A stretch of 64,000 bases of DNA from Glandiceps talaboti. Taxonomy: Eukaryota > Hemichordata > Enteropneusta > Spengelidae. Below are positions 48,414-59,689 of the stretch, in pieces. Under the pieces are notes generated by a model. That model searched no databases, had not been told where the DNA came from, and saw nothing but the letters and a program-made list of their open reading frames with translations. Each line of letters starts with the position of its first letter. Within the stretch, counting starts at the first letter, position 1. The position numbers and the translations under genes were made by a program. The stretch lies in contig NC_135562.1 in NCBI RefSeq assembly GCF_964340395.1, positions 9,745,134 to 9,809,133 of the forward strand, given 5' to 3'.

Positions 48414-48740
48414 CTTCTGTTCCTCATCTTGCTCTTCAAGTTTCTTGACGTCCCTAGCAACCAGAGTAAGGTGATCTACCTTATCCTCCATCACATCTAA
48501 CTTTTCTGAAGCATCTTTCACAAGAGCATTGAATTTCTCATAATATTTCTTTCTATCTTCTTGTTGTCTGTTTCTCCTCTTCAAGGCAGCTTCTAGAGCC
48601 TTCCAGTTTTTGTTGACATTGTCGAGAGAAACAGAGACGACAGACTTGTCTTTGGGTTTGGCGTCTTTCATTAGTTCATCTCCCAGTTTCTTGATTGTGT
48701 CGTACACTGGTTTGTATTCGTCCTTCTCCTTGGATATGTC
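48414..48740 (-). CDS. Module II fused exon i+j (intron absent)
   Basis: A single 327-nt exon covers what is two exons (167 + 160 nt) in modules I, III and IV. It reads continuously from DISKEKDEYKPVYDTIKKLG through DNVNKNWKALEAALKRRNRQ to KLDVMEDKVDHLTLVA and EEQDEEQK. The sum of lengths is exact and the Arg-Asn at the former junction (KRRN) is kept, so the intron was removed precisely. The helix-A Trp of exon j is replaced: KDASEKLDVMED carries Leu where Ij has AVQWLEKVED. Confidence 0.92.
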
Positions 48741-49203
48741 CTGAGAAGTAAAAATCAATTTTTTCAATTTTATGATTATAAAATCTTTCTACTATCAGTT
48801 TTTTCTGAAATTTTTCACAACCCAATCTCGGAGAAGTGCAAAGTATTTAATATTCTCCGACAGATTGCACCCTACTTCTGAAGCAAATCTAAAAATCACA
48901 CAACAAAATGACAAGTACTGTTTTTCATTATTACGGAATATGTCTGGGATAAGCTTACAAAACTTTCAATGCCATGACTACAAAAACCGTTCTACTACCA
49001 AACTAAAGAGACTACAGTGTTTCAATTTGGTAGCACAATGTTTTTAAAATTACATTTTTAGTTCAATTTTAGTTCAGAAAAATGAACATATCTATTATGG
49101 TCAGCCTACATCTTAGCACGAATCCTGACAGAAATAGCAGTGAACTTTTGAATTCTTAATTAATAATTATCAAAAATTGTGAAAAATGTCTGTTTATGCT
49201 TAC

Positions 49204-49521
49204 CGTAAGTTTGGCTCCCATTGTTACCAATTCCATACTATCCATCTCCGGCCCTTCCAGAGTCTGGAGTACCGGAATCATCCAATCATCCAGCTTATCC
49301 ACTTGATCCAGGAATTCTGCCAACTTGTCGTTAAGTTTTTGAAGGTAAGTGTCTTGTTTCTTAGCAGTGGTTGCCACTTTGGTGTATTTCTTGTTTAGGT
49401 CGTCTAATTTCTTTTTCAATGGCTTAGCAACGGCTGGTTTACTGCCCTTGATTAGTTTATTAGCAGACGCATTCACAGAATCTACACTAGGTTTGTGATT
49501 GTCAATGTCAGCGACAACAAC
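49204..49521 (-). CDS. Module II exon h
   Basis: It starts VVVADIDNHKPSVDSVNASA and contains LDDLNKKYTKVATTAKK, the Trp motif DKLDDWMIPVLQTLEG and MDSMELVTMGAKLT. It is 106 codons; acceptor gtgtttcag, donor gtaagc. It is unusually lysine-rich compared with Ih (PLKKKLDDLNKKY). Confidence 0.92.
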
Positions 49522-49557
49522 CTGAAACACATCAAAAAGAGGAAAATGCTCACTCCT

Positions 49558-49676
49558 GGAAACTAGGAATTTAGAAACTAGAAAACTAGAAACTAGAATC
49601 TAGAAACTAGAAATTAGAAATCTAGAAACTAGAATTTAGAAATCTAGAAACCTAGAATTCTAGAAACTAGAAATTA
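49558..49676. repeat. CTAGAAA-type short tandem repeat
   Basis: About a dozen imperfect copies of AAACTAGAAA or AAATCTAGAA, 7-9 base period, in the module II g-h intron. Confidence 0.85.
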
Positions 49677-50002
49677 CATAAAAATTAAGATCAATATAAC
49701 AGGTCAATGAAACAATGCCATCAGTTCCCATCTAAAATATCTATGAATGTCTGTCAAAGATGTAGAAAATGCCAAATGAAATGGTCAGAACAAAAGAAAT
49801 ATTGACAAACATTACTTTTAAGTAATATATCCCTCATTTTACAATCTATGGAATGATATCAATATTTTTTCAACTACAATAATCAGATCAAAACTCTTGC
49901 GCCCTTTTTTTTCTTTTTGGGGCATTTTGCATTTTGCTTAAAATTTTTATCAATACCCATTTTGGATATTGGTAGGAGTTACATTTCACAACTTTCATCT
50001 AC

Positions 50003-50217
50003 CTTGATTTCTTGTAGCTGTTCTGGCAGAGTTTCTTTATTCAGTTTGACTTCCTTGGCAGCCAACTTGGTCACCTTGGGTTCAACCACATCCAGCCATT
50101 TCAGGAGAGTGTCCAGTCCTTCTTGTACACCTTGTGACTGTGTGAGGGCAGTCTGCAAGGCATTGTTCCTCTCAGTCAGCTGATCTTTCAGTTCGTTGTA
50201 CTTTTCAACAGCTTCAC
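50003..50217 (-). CDS. Module II exon g
   Basis: It enters in phase 1 after ctcctcacag and encodes EKYNELKDQLTERN, NALQTALTQSQGVQEGLD and the Trp motif TLLKWLDVVEPKV. It ends LQEIK before gtagat. Its NALQTALTQSQGVQEGLD is almost identical to the other g exons, the best conserved stretch of the module. Confidence 0.93.
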
Positions 50218-50384
50218 CTGTGAGGAGAGATTTTAACTGATTTAACAACCTTACTGAAGGGGTATTATTTTGCATGATGTGGTGGGGTACAACAGTACAG
50301 CTATATTTATGTGTGGCAGTGTTTGGTTTGTACATGAAAGTATAATTATGTATATGTACATATGCATATATATGGTATATTAGA

Positions 50385-50393
50385 AGTGTGTGT

Positions 50394-50436
<43 letters not shown>

Positions 50437-50585
50437 TGTGTGTGTCTGTGTGTGTATGTGTGTCTGTATGTGTATGTGTCTGTGTGTGCGTCTATGTCTA
50501 TATGTGTCTGTGCGTGTGTGTATGTGTGTGTGTCTGTTTGTGAGTGCATACACATGCACATGCTATGTGTGTGTGAGTTATGTGT
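50385..50585. repeat. (GT)n microsatellite
   Basis: Pure GT followed by GTCTGT and GTATGT variants. Open frames through it are artefacts. Confidence 0.95.
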
Positions 50586-50692
50586 GAGTGTTATGTGAGA
50601 GAGGATATGACTTTATTTGTATCTATAGTATAAGTGTGTACATCATGTGAAATCTGTTCCAATGTTGACTTAATCTCTACAGTTCCACTTAC

Positions 50693-50807
50693 CAACTGTC
50701 TTGTCAGTCTGTGGTTTCAGTTCTGGCTGTGTCTCTCCCAGATCAGTGCCAGTGTCTTTCAGTTTATCAATATTCTTGATCTGTGCTATGGCTTCCTCAG
50801 TGATGGG
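50693..50807 (-). CDS. Module II exon f
   Basis: It encodes PITEEAIAQIKNIDKLKDTG and DLGETQPELKPQTDKTV with a phase-1 donor gtaagt. The acceptor is gactttacag. The exon is too short to stand out by frame alone; it is supported by position, equal length (115 nt) and the ETQPELK motif common to If and IIIf. Confidence 0.9.
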
Positions 50808-51058
50808 CTGTAAAGTCAAAGGAAAGCATAATCACTACCTCAACTAATCACAAATAGTACATTTTTTTTCAAAAAAGACGATGTTATAGTTTGTTTTTAT
50901 CAGTCTATATAGTGATAAGTGCTGTTCTGGCACAGGAACATGCACATTTGATCAGGTTACCCAGACAAGTGTATAGTATACAGTTTGATGTTCTCCAAAT
51001 CTTACATATTCTTTGACTAGGTAAATAAAGAATTTTGTCACAAGAAATCAGCTTAGAA

Positions 51059-51172
51059 CAGGTCAGGTAGAGTCAAGTTAGGTCAGGTCAGGTCAGGTCA
51101 AGTTATGTCAGGTCAGGTAAGGTCAAGTTAGGTCAGGTCAGGTAGGGTCAGGTCAGGTCAGGTCAAACTGCA
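51059..51172. repeat. (GGTCA)n pentanucleotide repeat
   Basis: About 20 units of AGGTC/GGTCA with AGGTCAAGTT variants. Every unit recreates AGGTCA, a nuclear-receptor half-site, in direct orientation; this is most likely incidental. Confidence 0.9.
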
Positions 51173-51336
51173 TCTGTTTAAAGTGAGATCTGATGATCAT
51201 TTCAAATTGTGCAATAACACATTAGCTGATGTCAGGCAGGTGAGACAAGTCTGGAAAAACCGACATCAAACATACCCAAAAAATTAGAAGTTCAAAATTG
51301 AACAAGAAAATGTTATGAACACACAACTATACCAAC

Positions 51337-51657
51337 CTTAATCTTGTCAATTTGTTCCTTGACTACATCAGGTTCAGCACCGACAGGTTCCTGTAGCTGC
51401 TCTGTTACCATGACCTCAGCTTTCTGTAACCATGGTATCACGTTATCTACAGCATCCTTGTAGTTCTTGTGTCTTTCATCTAACTCTTTCATCTTGTCGG
51501 CATGCTGGGCACCTTGTATCTTGAGTTTGTTGTACCTGTCATTTAAGCTGGCTACTTCGTTCTTGATGGTGTTTGGTTCTGGTTGTTCTTTGAAGTCTTT
51601 GTTGAACTGTGCTGGCATGGAGGTGGTTCTGAAGGTGGTCAGAAATTCTTTGTATTC
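51337..51657 (-). CDS. Module II exon e
   Basis: It starts EYKEFLTTFRTTSMPAQFN, then LNDRYNKLKIQGAQH, the Trp motif NVIPWLQKAEVMVTEQL and EPVGAEPDVVKEQIDKIK. Donor gttggt, acceptor cattacag, 321 nt. Confidence 0.92.
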
Positions 51658-51886
51658 CTGTAATGTATTAAACAAATAAATTACAAACAGTTCAACTTTT
51701 TGGCATTGAGTTTTCGATCTGTCCTGGTCGACAATCCTCATCAGAATGACAAATTCCCGACTACCCCTATATTAATGTATCCTCCCTACCCAATTTTTGA
51801 AATGAAATGGAATGGCCAAACAAGCAGCAGGAAATAGGTGGATTATACCATTGTATGGACAATGCGGGGAGGATAAGTATCTGTAC

Positions 51887-52312
51887 CTTGACGTGTTCCA
51901 GATATTTGTGTCCAGACATTGAAATGAACTTCAGTTCAGGTTTGTGGTCAGCCACTTCCTCGTTCAATGTCTTCATCTGATCCGTCTGTTTCTTGACAGT
52001 GTTGGGTTCAGTGCCGACATCTTTGATCAAGTCTTGGAGTGTCTTCTCGGCTCTGGTCAACCATGTTTCGAAACTTGTTTCCTCGGTCTTGAACTTCTGA
52101 AGTTCATCCACAGCTGAATTCAACTGTTTGACTCTGTTCTCTGATTGGTCGTTGATGTTGCCGTAGCGTTTGCTCACATCAGCCACATCCTCCTCCAGCT
52201 TTTTCTTGTCTTCTGGTGCAAGTTTGTCAGCCTGGGTGACCAGTAAGACTTGTGCACTTTGTGTTTGTACAATGACTGGCTGTTGGTGTGCAATGATATC
52301 ATCACGAATTGC
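51887..52312 (-). CDS. Module II exon d
   Basis: It starts AIRDDIIAHQQPVIVQTQSA, has KRYGNINDQSENRVKQL, the Trp motif SFETWLTRAEKTLQDLIKDV and the end DHKPELKFISMSGHKYLE. It is 142 codons, acceptor atttgcag, donor gtacag. The MSGHKYLE/ISGHQFLE end is the best marker for d exons. Confidence 0.93.
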
Positions 52313-52850
52313 CTGCAAATTATAAAATTACAACACATGAATTAAACGAAAAATTCCAAAGGTCAAACTTTATTCATTTCCTGTTCTAAAACTTGAAGAG
52401 TTCATGTCCTCAGAAGTTTTCACAGGCCAGATTGAATAAACTTTGTCCTCAACAATATAAATATTGAAGAAGAAATTTTATACAACTTGTAGGAATGAGA
52501 TATAGTGAATGCACGTTTTGGAACATTCTGCAGTAATCAAACCCAAAAATTCTAAAAAAAAATTAAAAAAATTAAAAATTAAAAAATTAAAAATTTTGTT
52601 AAAAAAATTTAAAATTCAGATTGTAAAAGCTATTGCAACTTCAATAACTATTTCTCTTGGAGTACAAAACACACATTCTTGCAAACCAGAGCTGTTATTT
52701 CTTCCACTACACTTCAAAATAAAGATAAGAACGGTGCCGTAAAACAGGAAGTGGTTTTCAATGATGAAAACACACAAAGACTAAAGACTTGCAAAGGTAA
52801 CTATATTAACCAGTCCTTGAGTATTTGGTGAAAGGTAAATCATTCTATAC

Positions 52851-52997
52851 CTTATTCTCAGTACTCTGTTCTTTGAGTGGTTCCGGTTCTTCAGCCAATG
52901 GTTGCTGAGATCCTAGTTTCTCTTCAGTACGGATTATCCATTCAAGAAGATCCTCAATACCTCTAATCTGTTCAGTGAACTTCTGATCCAACGCAGC
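52851..52997 (-). CDS. Module II exon c
   Basis: Forty-nine codons: AALDQKFTEQIRGIEDLLEW, then IIRTEEKLGSQQPLAEEPEP, ending STENK before gtatag. The acceptor is ctgtgtacag. Trp and SQQPL are positioned exactly as in Ic. Confidence 0.92.
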
Positions 52998-53159
52998 CTG
53001 TACACAGAGAAATAAAAATTGTCAATCCTCACTATAAATTTTCTTGTAAGATTCATCCATACATTCTGAATACCCTGGAACTGTGTCATCATCAAAACAG
53101 TTGGGTACCCTACAGCTATCTCTGATTATATATTTTTACTGTCAAGCTGGCTTGACAAA

Positions 53160-53325
53160 AATCTTCTAACATTGCTACATTTTATCATCTGGCTCAACAA
53201 AAATCTTACTAATAGTGCTACATTTTATCACCTGACTCAAAAAATCTTACAAAGAGATTTCTGTTGAGCCAGACAATGAAATGTCACACTGTTGGTAAGA
53301 TTTTTGTCACGCCAGACAATGTTTG
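53160..53325. repeat. Direct and inverted repeats in module II b-c intron
   Basis: GGCTCAACAAAAATCTTAC is repeated as a variant (TGACTCAAAAAATCTTAC) and appears inverted as GTAAGATTTTTGTCACGCC. GCTACATTTTATCA occurs twice directly. The arrangement suggests a decayed foldback element. Confidence 0.7.
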
Positions 53326-53406
53326 TTTCAGGTTTCATGACTTCAATTGTAATGTCCTCGTTTCTCTTCATCATCATCATCCCTTTTTCTTTACTTCATT
53401 TATTAC

Positions 53407-53640
53407 CTTTTCAGCTTCATCTCTCTCAAGAGTTTCCAACGTAGCCATCAGATATTTAAGTCTATCTTGAGACTTTCCGGTAACATCTTGGTATTTGTCT
53501 TTCAGTACATCCTTGAGTGCGTACACTTCGGCTTGTTGCTCTGGAGTCAGCTTGTCTTTGTGGTCTTTCAAGAACTGTTCCGTTTCCTTGACAACATCAA
53601 AGACAGGACTCTTGTGTTCTTGAACATCACCAGTCATCAC
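53407..53640 (-). CDS. Module II exon b
   Basis: It starts VMTGDVQEHKSPVFDVVKET, continues FLKDHKDKLTPEQQAEV and VTGKSQDRLKYLMATLE, and ends RDEAEK before gtaata. Phase 0 at both ends and 78 codons, as in every module. The KSQDRLKYL string is shared with IIIb. Confidence 0.92.
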
Positions 53641-54232
53641 CTATGTGGAGAAAAAATAAAGTCAAAGGTCAAAGGTATAATTCAGTTTGGTTCATTTGCA
53701 TAGTATTTTAATATTGTCATGCCAACGACATCCAATATTAGGTTCAGTAGGGAAATCTCCAGACAATCAAATTTGGGTAACATTTTTTCATCTGAAGTGT
53801 CTTATGTTGTTGATATTATTCTTCAACCAGCACAGGAGACCAAATCTTGATCACTTCAATGAACTTTCTTTTGAAACTTTAACAATCTGTATACCATCCC
53901 AGACCTTACTAAAATTACATCAAGCAATAGGCCTTTCCAAAATTTGCCATGGCGGCGCTATACTTCCTGTCTGTGTGTATCTTGGGGTATACACGGTATA
54001 GGTTACTTGGTTAATCATAGAGCACTACTGCTTTCCTCGATGTCTGAACAATACGAAAAACATCCTTGATTTACACTTCTACAGAATACCAAGGAACAAA
54101 GCTCTTAAAAAACAGTACACTGTGGTGATGATACCCCAATTTGAGTGAGGGCGCTGTATTCTCAATTTCCTGTCTGCAGTCTGCAATGGCAAATTCTAGG
54201 TTTGATTCTGATACTCTTAGAATTCTTCCTAC

Positions 54233-54480
54233 CTTTGCTTCCTCAAGTTGTTCTTTGACGGGTTCAATCTTGTCAGCTTTCACTGGTTCCTGTGAATTCA
54301 GTTTCTCGTCCATTTTATCAACCCATTCCATGATTGGTTTCAGTTTGTCAGTAGTTTCTGTTATTGCTTTAACTGTCTCCAAAGTATCCTCCAACTTCTT
54401 CTGGCGATCTGCCAACTGCTCAGCAACATCACCATAGCGACCATCGATTTCATCCATTTGTCTTTGCACCTCAGATGGAC
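54233..54480 (-). CDS. Module II exon a
   Basis: It enters in phase 1 after ttgtaacag (GPSEVQRQMDEIDGRYG) and contains QLADRQKKLEDTLETVK and the Trp motif PIMEWVDKMDEKLNSQEPV. It ends QLEEAK before gtagga. At 248 nt it is one codon longer than Ia, which the shorter IIk compensates so that modules I and II both total 2571 nt. Confidence 0.92.
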
Positions 54481-54667
54481 CTGTTACAAAAAAATCAAAT
54501 TGTCAATTTCTCATTTATCTTTTTTTCATATGTTCTGAACCTCTCACAATTCTCATAATTAAGACATTCTTATTATCATACTGATTAGTCATACATTTTG
54601 TATAAGTAATTTTAAAAATTCATATAAATTTGACATATTACTCTGGAAATTGAGGTTTCAAATCACT

Positions 54668-54935
54668 AAGAGAAGCACAAACTAAAACTATTGTCACAAC
54701 ATGTTGATACAACAGTGATAATCTATTGAATGGACGGTAGTTTAATTATAGTCTCACTTGGGCATCCGACTGAAAGCCAGTTCCAAAAACTTGCAGTGTA
54801 CTGTTTTGGGACTTCCAATGTTTACACTATCATGATCACAGGGTGATAAGAATCACACAACAGAGGAACCGCTATCACCCACTTGTGTAATCTACCACAT
54901 TGAACAACAACAGTTTTAGTTTGTGGCTATCTATT
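54668..54935. mobile_element. MITE-like element, copy 2
   Basis: Same order and orientation of interior motifs as the copy at 38124-38404 over nearly its whole length, with diverged termini (CACAAACTAAAAC ... TTTTAGTTTGTGGCTATC). It lies in the intron between modules I and II, right after exon k. Confidence 0.82.
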
Positions 54936-54974
54936 AAAGTAAACTAAAGCCTGGATTACAAGAATCATACTTAC

Positions 54975-55197
54975 CAGCAAGAAGCTCTGCTGGTGTAAAC
55001 TGATCAGAGGGTGCTCTAGCCAGTGCTGATTTCTTGGGTATCTTTTCAGTTGTTAGTGTAGCAACTCTGGATGATCGTCTGTGATCTCTCAATGGTTCAG
55101 GTTGTTCACTTGGTTTTGTTAGCTCTTCTAACTCTTCGCCAAGTTTTTGTACTTCATCTATCTTGGGTTTGAAGCTATCCACTTCTCTCTGTAGAGG
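54975..55197 (-). CDS. Module I exon k (charged Ser/Pro linker)
   Basis: The exon starts PLQREVDSFKPKIDEVQKLG as a spectrin helix. It then breaks into a basic, Ser/Thr-rich stretch with HRRSSRVATLTTEKIPKKSA and ends SDQFTPAELLAG, leaving in phase 1 before gtaagt. This insertion of about 40 residues interrupts the helical rod once per module. RRSS fits a basophilic kinase (PKA-like) consensus; that is inference. Confidence 0.9.
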
Positions 55198-55616
55198 CTG
55201 AAGGCAGAAACACAAATTATTAGGCTTGTTCTCATATGAGTTGTACTTAAAATGAAGGTGGCAATTGAAGCCATACAAGTGCATCCATCGGTTCTGACAA
55301 ATTCCTTGCTTAAGGCAGTATTTTACCTGTGCACAGTAACAAAGGGAGCAAACCCTTTTGCAATTTCTGTATGTTCTCTTGACAAAATGAAAGTCATTCC
55401 AACCACTTCATTTCATACAAAATGGTGTCATAAGAGTAATCAACCACCCAACCCAGTAGTTCTTTTCCTGGTCTACAACCAATAACTACAGAAGATACCC
55501 CCTTGCCCTCCCCCTCAGGTCTTACAAGTGTCTGACCCTTCTTATGGAATTCTAGGAAGAATGTTACATAGATGTACAACAGGTATTTGACATTAACAGT
55601 ATTGTTATGTGCACTC

Positions 55617-55945
55617 AGACCATATCACTTATGTTGTAGACCATATCACTTATGTTGTAGACCATATCACCTATGTTATAGGCCATATCACTTATGTTGT
55701 AGACCATATCACCTATGTTATAGGCCATATCACTTATGTTGTAGACCATATCATCTACGTTGTAGACCATATCACTTATGTTGTAGACCATATCACTTAT
55801 GTTAAAGACTATATCACCTATGTTATAGGCCATATCACTTATGTTGTAGGCCATATCACCTATGTTATAGGCCATATCACTTATGCTGTAGACCATATCA
55901 ACTATATTGGAGACCATATCACCTATGTTGTAGACCATATCACTT
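55617..55945. repeat. 21-bp tandem repeat, about 15 copies
   Basis: Unit ACCATATCACTTATGTTGTA plus G, alternating with variants ending TTATAGGCC. Period 21 keeps frames open on both strands, giving spurious proteins. The array ends about 20 bases from the exon j donor. Confidence 0.95.
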
Positions 55946-55967
55946 TGATGTATGGTAATTCTCTTAC

Positions 55968-56127
55968 CTTCTGTTGTTCTATTTGTACTTGAAGTGTTAT
56001 CACATCTTGTGCCACTGGTTCAAGTTCAGCGTATTTGTCTTCAACCTTTTCCAACCACTGTACAGCCCCTTTGTATACACCATCAAACTTCTCATGGGCC
56101 TTTTCTCGGTCTGTCAGTTCTTGGTTC
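55968..56127 (-). CDS. Module I exon j (spectrin repeat, helix A)
   Basis: It begins in phase 2 after tatatttcag and ends EEQ-QK type (QIEQQK) in phase 0 before gtaaga. It contains NQELTDREKAHEKFDG, the Trp motif AVQWLEKVEDKYAELEPVA and ITLQVQIEQQK. A 21-bp tandem array begins in the intron about 20 bases beyond the donor. Confidence 0.92.
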
Positions 56128-56513
56128 CTGAAATATATAGCCAATCAAGAACTTTATGTTAAGTGTAGTTTACAATGGGCTAGGTGTTGTTTATTCTCTC
56201 ATGATTGTCTGTGTGGTTGCTATGGTTCTAGTCATACATGTACAATGTTTGTAAATAAACAGTTTTCAAAATTTCAAAATCTTCAGTATTTTTATTTCAG
56301 TCCTACAGGTGTACATGGTGACAATTAGCACTTTTATTGAATTGTGAATTCCGACTCGCAAAGTGTCTGCTTAATAGCGACAATCACACGATGTCATGTA
56401 CACAAGTTCAATAAACGAACTTCATTCATTTAGGGCATGGAAGGGGTCTGGCATCTTTTTTGGTCAAGCTTTCAAAAACAAACATTGTGATTTGATGATG
56501 CAGTTCTCCTTAC

Positions 56514-56680
56514 CGTTTACTCAGCAAGTCTTCTGTGGCAAGCCAGTTCTTGTCAAAGTTATCAAGTGCATCAGACACTGTCTTCTTATCCTGAGATTTG
56601 GGGTCTTTCACTATCTCTGTACCAAGTTTCTTGACTTCCTCAAAATCAGGTTTGTGTTCATCAATTTCACGACCGACCGT
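56514..56680 (-). CDS. Module I exon i
   Basis: A 167-nt exon starting in phase 0 after gtttacag and ending in phase 2 (AAA CG before gtaagg). It encodes TVGREIDEHKPDFEEVKKLG, then DNFDKNWLATEDLLSK. The NW here lies in helix C rather than helix A. The Arg codon is split with exon j. Confidence 0.92.
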
Positions 56681-56924
56681 CTGTAAACAAAAAAAATGTC
56701 ATCAGTTTTTGTGATTGTATATGTGATGTCATCAGAATTTGTGATTGTATGTGATGTCATCAGTATTTGTGCTCATGTCATATCATTAGAATATGTTGTT
56801 TTTTTACAGCCAACATCCTTAACACTTCTCATTTCAAGCAAAATGGAATAATCCACACATAAAAGAATAGGAACAGTCCAAATTTTACAGAAAGTAGGGG
56901 TGTAAAAAGCTCAATAATACTCAC

Positions 56925-57242
56925 CAACAATTTGCTTCCCATTTCTAACAATTCCATTTTATCCATCTCTGTACCTTCCAGAGTATCAAGGGTTGGTAGC
57001 AACCAGTCTTCCAAATCATCTGACTTTTTCAGGAATTCATTCAATTTGTCAAGGAGATCCTGTAGGTAGTCCTTCTGCTCTCTGACAGTGGTGTCAGCTT
57101 TGTTGTAACGTTTGTTGATGTCATTGATCTTGGCTTTCAGAACACTGGCCTTAGAGGGCTCTGCTTCAGCAAGCAGCTTCTCAGCATTTTCATTGACAGT
57201 GTCTACATTTGGTTTGTGGCCCTCAATGTCAGACAACACAAC
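56925..57242 (-). CDS. Module I exon h (spectrin repeat)
   Basis: A 106-codon exon, phase 0 to 0, acceptor tgattttcag and donor gtgagt after TTG TTG. It starts VVLSDIEGHKPNVDTVNENA and contains INDINKRYNKAD, the Trp motif DDLEDWLLPTLDTLE and the conserved end MDKMELLEMGSKLL. The DWLLPTL and MDKMELL strings are near-invariant among the four h exons. Confidence 0.93.
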
Positions 57243-57461
57243 CTGAAAATCAGGGGGCAGAAATTAGTTAGTTTGCTTTTTGACAGATTTTTAGAAAAAA
57301 ATTGGATTTTTTAGAAAATCTGAGTAAAAAGTTCACACATATATCATTTATCATTAGAAACTTTATGGCAGAATCTGTCGATCATTTGAATTTATTTTTA
57401 AATTTTAACAAGAAAAATCATTTTCGACCAAAAAAAAAGTTCCAACTTAAAGTCTCTATAC

Positions 57462-57676
57462 CTTCACTTCTTGAAGTAATTCAGTTATTGGCTCTTTCCT
57501 GACAACTATCGTCGTGGTAACAATTCGTTGGACTCTGATTTCAACCTCTTCAATCCATTTGATGAGTGTGTCTAAGCCTTCCTGTACCGTTTGTGACTGA
57601 GCAAGGGCGGTCTGTAGGGCATTTGTTCTGTCTGTGATCTTGCTGTCAAGTTCGCCATATTTGTCAACAACAAAAC
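57462..57676 (-). CDS. Module I exon g (spectrin repeat)
   Basis: It enters in phase 1 after gtattag and leaves in phase 0 before gtatag (215 nt). The signature NALQTALAQSQTVQEGLD, conserved in modules I to IV, is followed by the Trp motif TLIKWIEEVEIRV. The region after the tryptophan (TTTIVVRKEPITELL) is the most divergent of the four g exons. Confidence 0.92.
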
Positions 57677-58037
57677 CTAATACAAGGTAGAATGTTTCAA
57701 AAAGATTAGAAAATACACAAATATAATTTTACAAAGGTGAGAGCTGATAAATCTTGTAAGTTGTTGATAAATTGTTATTTATGACTCCTTAACATGTTGA
57801 ATATTTGTCATATGACCCCTCTAGGCTGTGTAATTTCCAACAATACATAACACAGTCCAACTTGACAGAAGTGCACAATTTTCAAATGTTAATTTTTAAG
57901 CATACGTTTAAATATGGCAAAATCAAAAGCATGGCTTTAATATGCCTGACAAGTCTGAAATACCAGAAACTCATATTGCATAAAGGTTTTTATTCTGGTG
58001 ATTATATTTTCAAACTGAATACAGCAGTGTTACTCAC

Positions 58038-58152
58038 TCAGTTTCTGTTCAACTTCAGGTTTGAGTTCTTGTTGTGTTTCAGCCAACTCCTTGGCAGCTT
58101 CCTTCAGTCTTTCGACATTCATGGCTTGAGATACAACGCCCTCGTGAAGAAT
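58038..58152 (-). CDS. Module I exon f (short helix exon)
   Basis: A 115-nt exon starting in phase 0 after ctacatcag and ending in phase 1 before gtgagt. It encodes ILHEGVVSQAMNVERLKEA, then AKELAETQQELKPEVEQKL, with the ETQ(P/Q)ELK motif that marks this exon type. The split last codon is completed by exon g as Ser. Confidence 0.9.
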
Positions 58153-59689
58153 CTGATGTAGAAATACCATGCAAAGTTGTATTAATACACAGTTTTTAAG
58201 AAAGTGTGGCAGCCATTGATTCAGAGTAGGACGGCAGTCTTCCCTTCAGATGGCATTTTTGACAACCAAATCAAACTGAAGATATGTCTGGCAAGTATTT
58301 TGACTTCGGTTGATTAGAAATTACTGGGATAACACTGAGATTAAGACATTGGTACAAATATTACTACAAAACAGGGTGACTATTTAACTATATTTGGACT
58401 AACATGCTAACTGGGTTTCTACAAAGGAGGGAAATTATGGGATGCATGCAGGGTTTCTGCAATGGAGAAAAATTATGGGATACATGCAGTTATTGTATGC
58501 TAACACAATCCACACAGGGACATTATGACTAATAACACAATCTGTCACAAAACAAAAACTATGATATTTCTATCATTACAATCATATTTCTTAATTTACT
58601 ATTACCAGGTGATAGAACATACTACATCAACATTATTACAAGAATTATGTAGAGTTATACAGCTATGATTTGCCATCATTTTTGATATCGCACAAGGACA
58701 CGCTGACATTCTTGTACCATACATGAAATTACACGATCCAAGTCATTTCTCAAAAATTTCGCGACGAGAGTACATTTTTGTTTATTTTCGTGTTTGGTAT
58801 AATTGTATATACATACAACGAAGGTGAGTTTTCAGTAAAATTTGCCAATGAACTGATGCTAGCAAAATTTAATGCTGTATGTGTTATCACTGTAGAAATC
58901 TAGAATGTTACATTTACAACACACACAAAAACAGCGATACATTTGCTTGCTCATGGTAAGCAGGAATGGGGCAGACTCCTTGCAAAATGTAATTAGCATC
59001 GATAATTTACTGATAATTTACATCGATAATTTACATCGATAATTTACTGTTTACTGATTAGAATGCTACATGGTATAAGAATCAAGTACGGCTGTTTGGA
59101 TTACATTATAAATTCCACAAATATAAACTGATCGAAACATCACCTGAATCTACATCAGCGACACCCCCTGTTGTTGTTTGTATCAATTTTATTGTTGTTT
59201 ATACTTTATTTGTCATTGCATGAAATCTTTACTTAATTCACGTCACTCAAGCAAACGTACCGTTGTTTTTTCTCGAGTTGTATAAACACTTTGACTATGA
59301 TGGTATAATTTTTTTTTTTTCTGAGCATTTTTTTTTTTTTTTTCTATTAGAAAACTAAATAATACAGTCAAAGGGGGTAGGGACATGCACTTGGGGTGGG
59401 GTGGGGAGGGATGCTGGAATACTTTACTGTATTACAAAGTTTACTAAGTAAGATTACTGTACACAAACACAATACACATGTAACTAGAGAACAAATGGAA
59501 AGAAAAATTGACGGTCTGAGAATGAGGAGTATTAAGATCTAATCAGTTGAAAAAATGAGTACATTCTAAAAGGGTACACAGCAAGAGAAAAAACAAAGAA
59601 TGCAATACAATGACACGGTAACATTTCAACAATGACTTCACAGCTAACATATACATGCATAGCGATGACAGTATGTCTGCAATTCCTAC

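Larger units (their letters stand above)
47650..54232 (-). other. Introns of module II
   Basis: Nine introns of 229-592 nt (one fewer than the other modules, since i and j are fused), plus 716 nt to module III (46934-47649). Contents: an inverted-repeat cluster in b-c, GGTCA repeats in e-f, (GT)n in f-g, CTAGAAA repeats in g-h. Nothing distinct was seen in a-b, c-d, d-e, h-ij and ij-k. Confidence 0.6.

Noticed and set aside
55609-55992. Repetitive frames (HITYVVD-type and its antisense) in the 21-bp array
   Set aside because: Period 21 produces open frames on both strands; simple tandem repeat in an intron.
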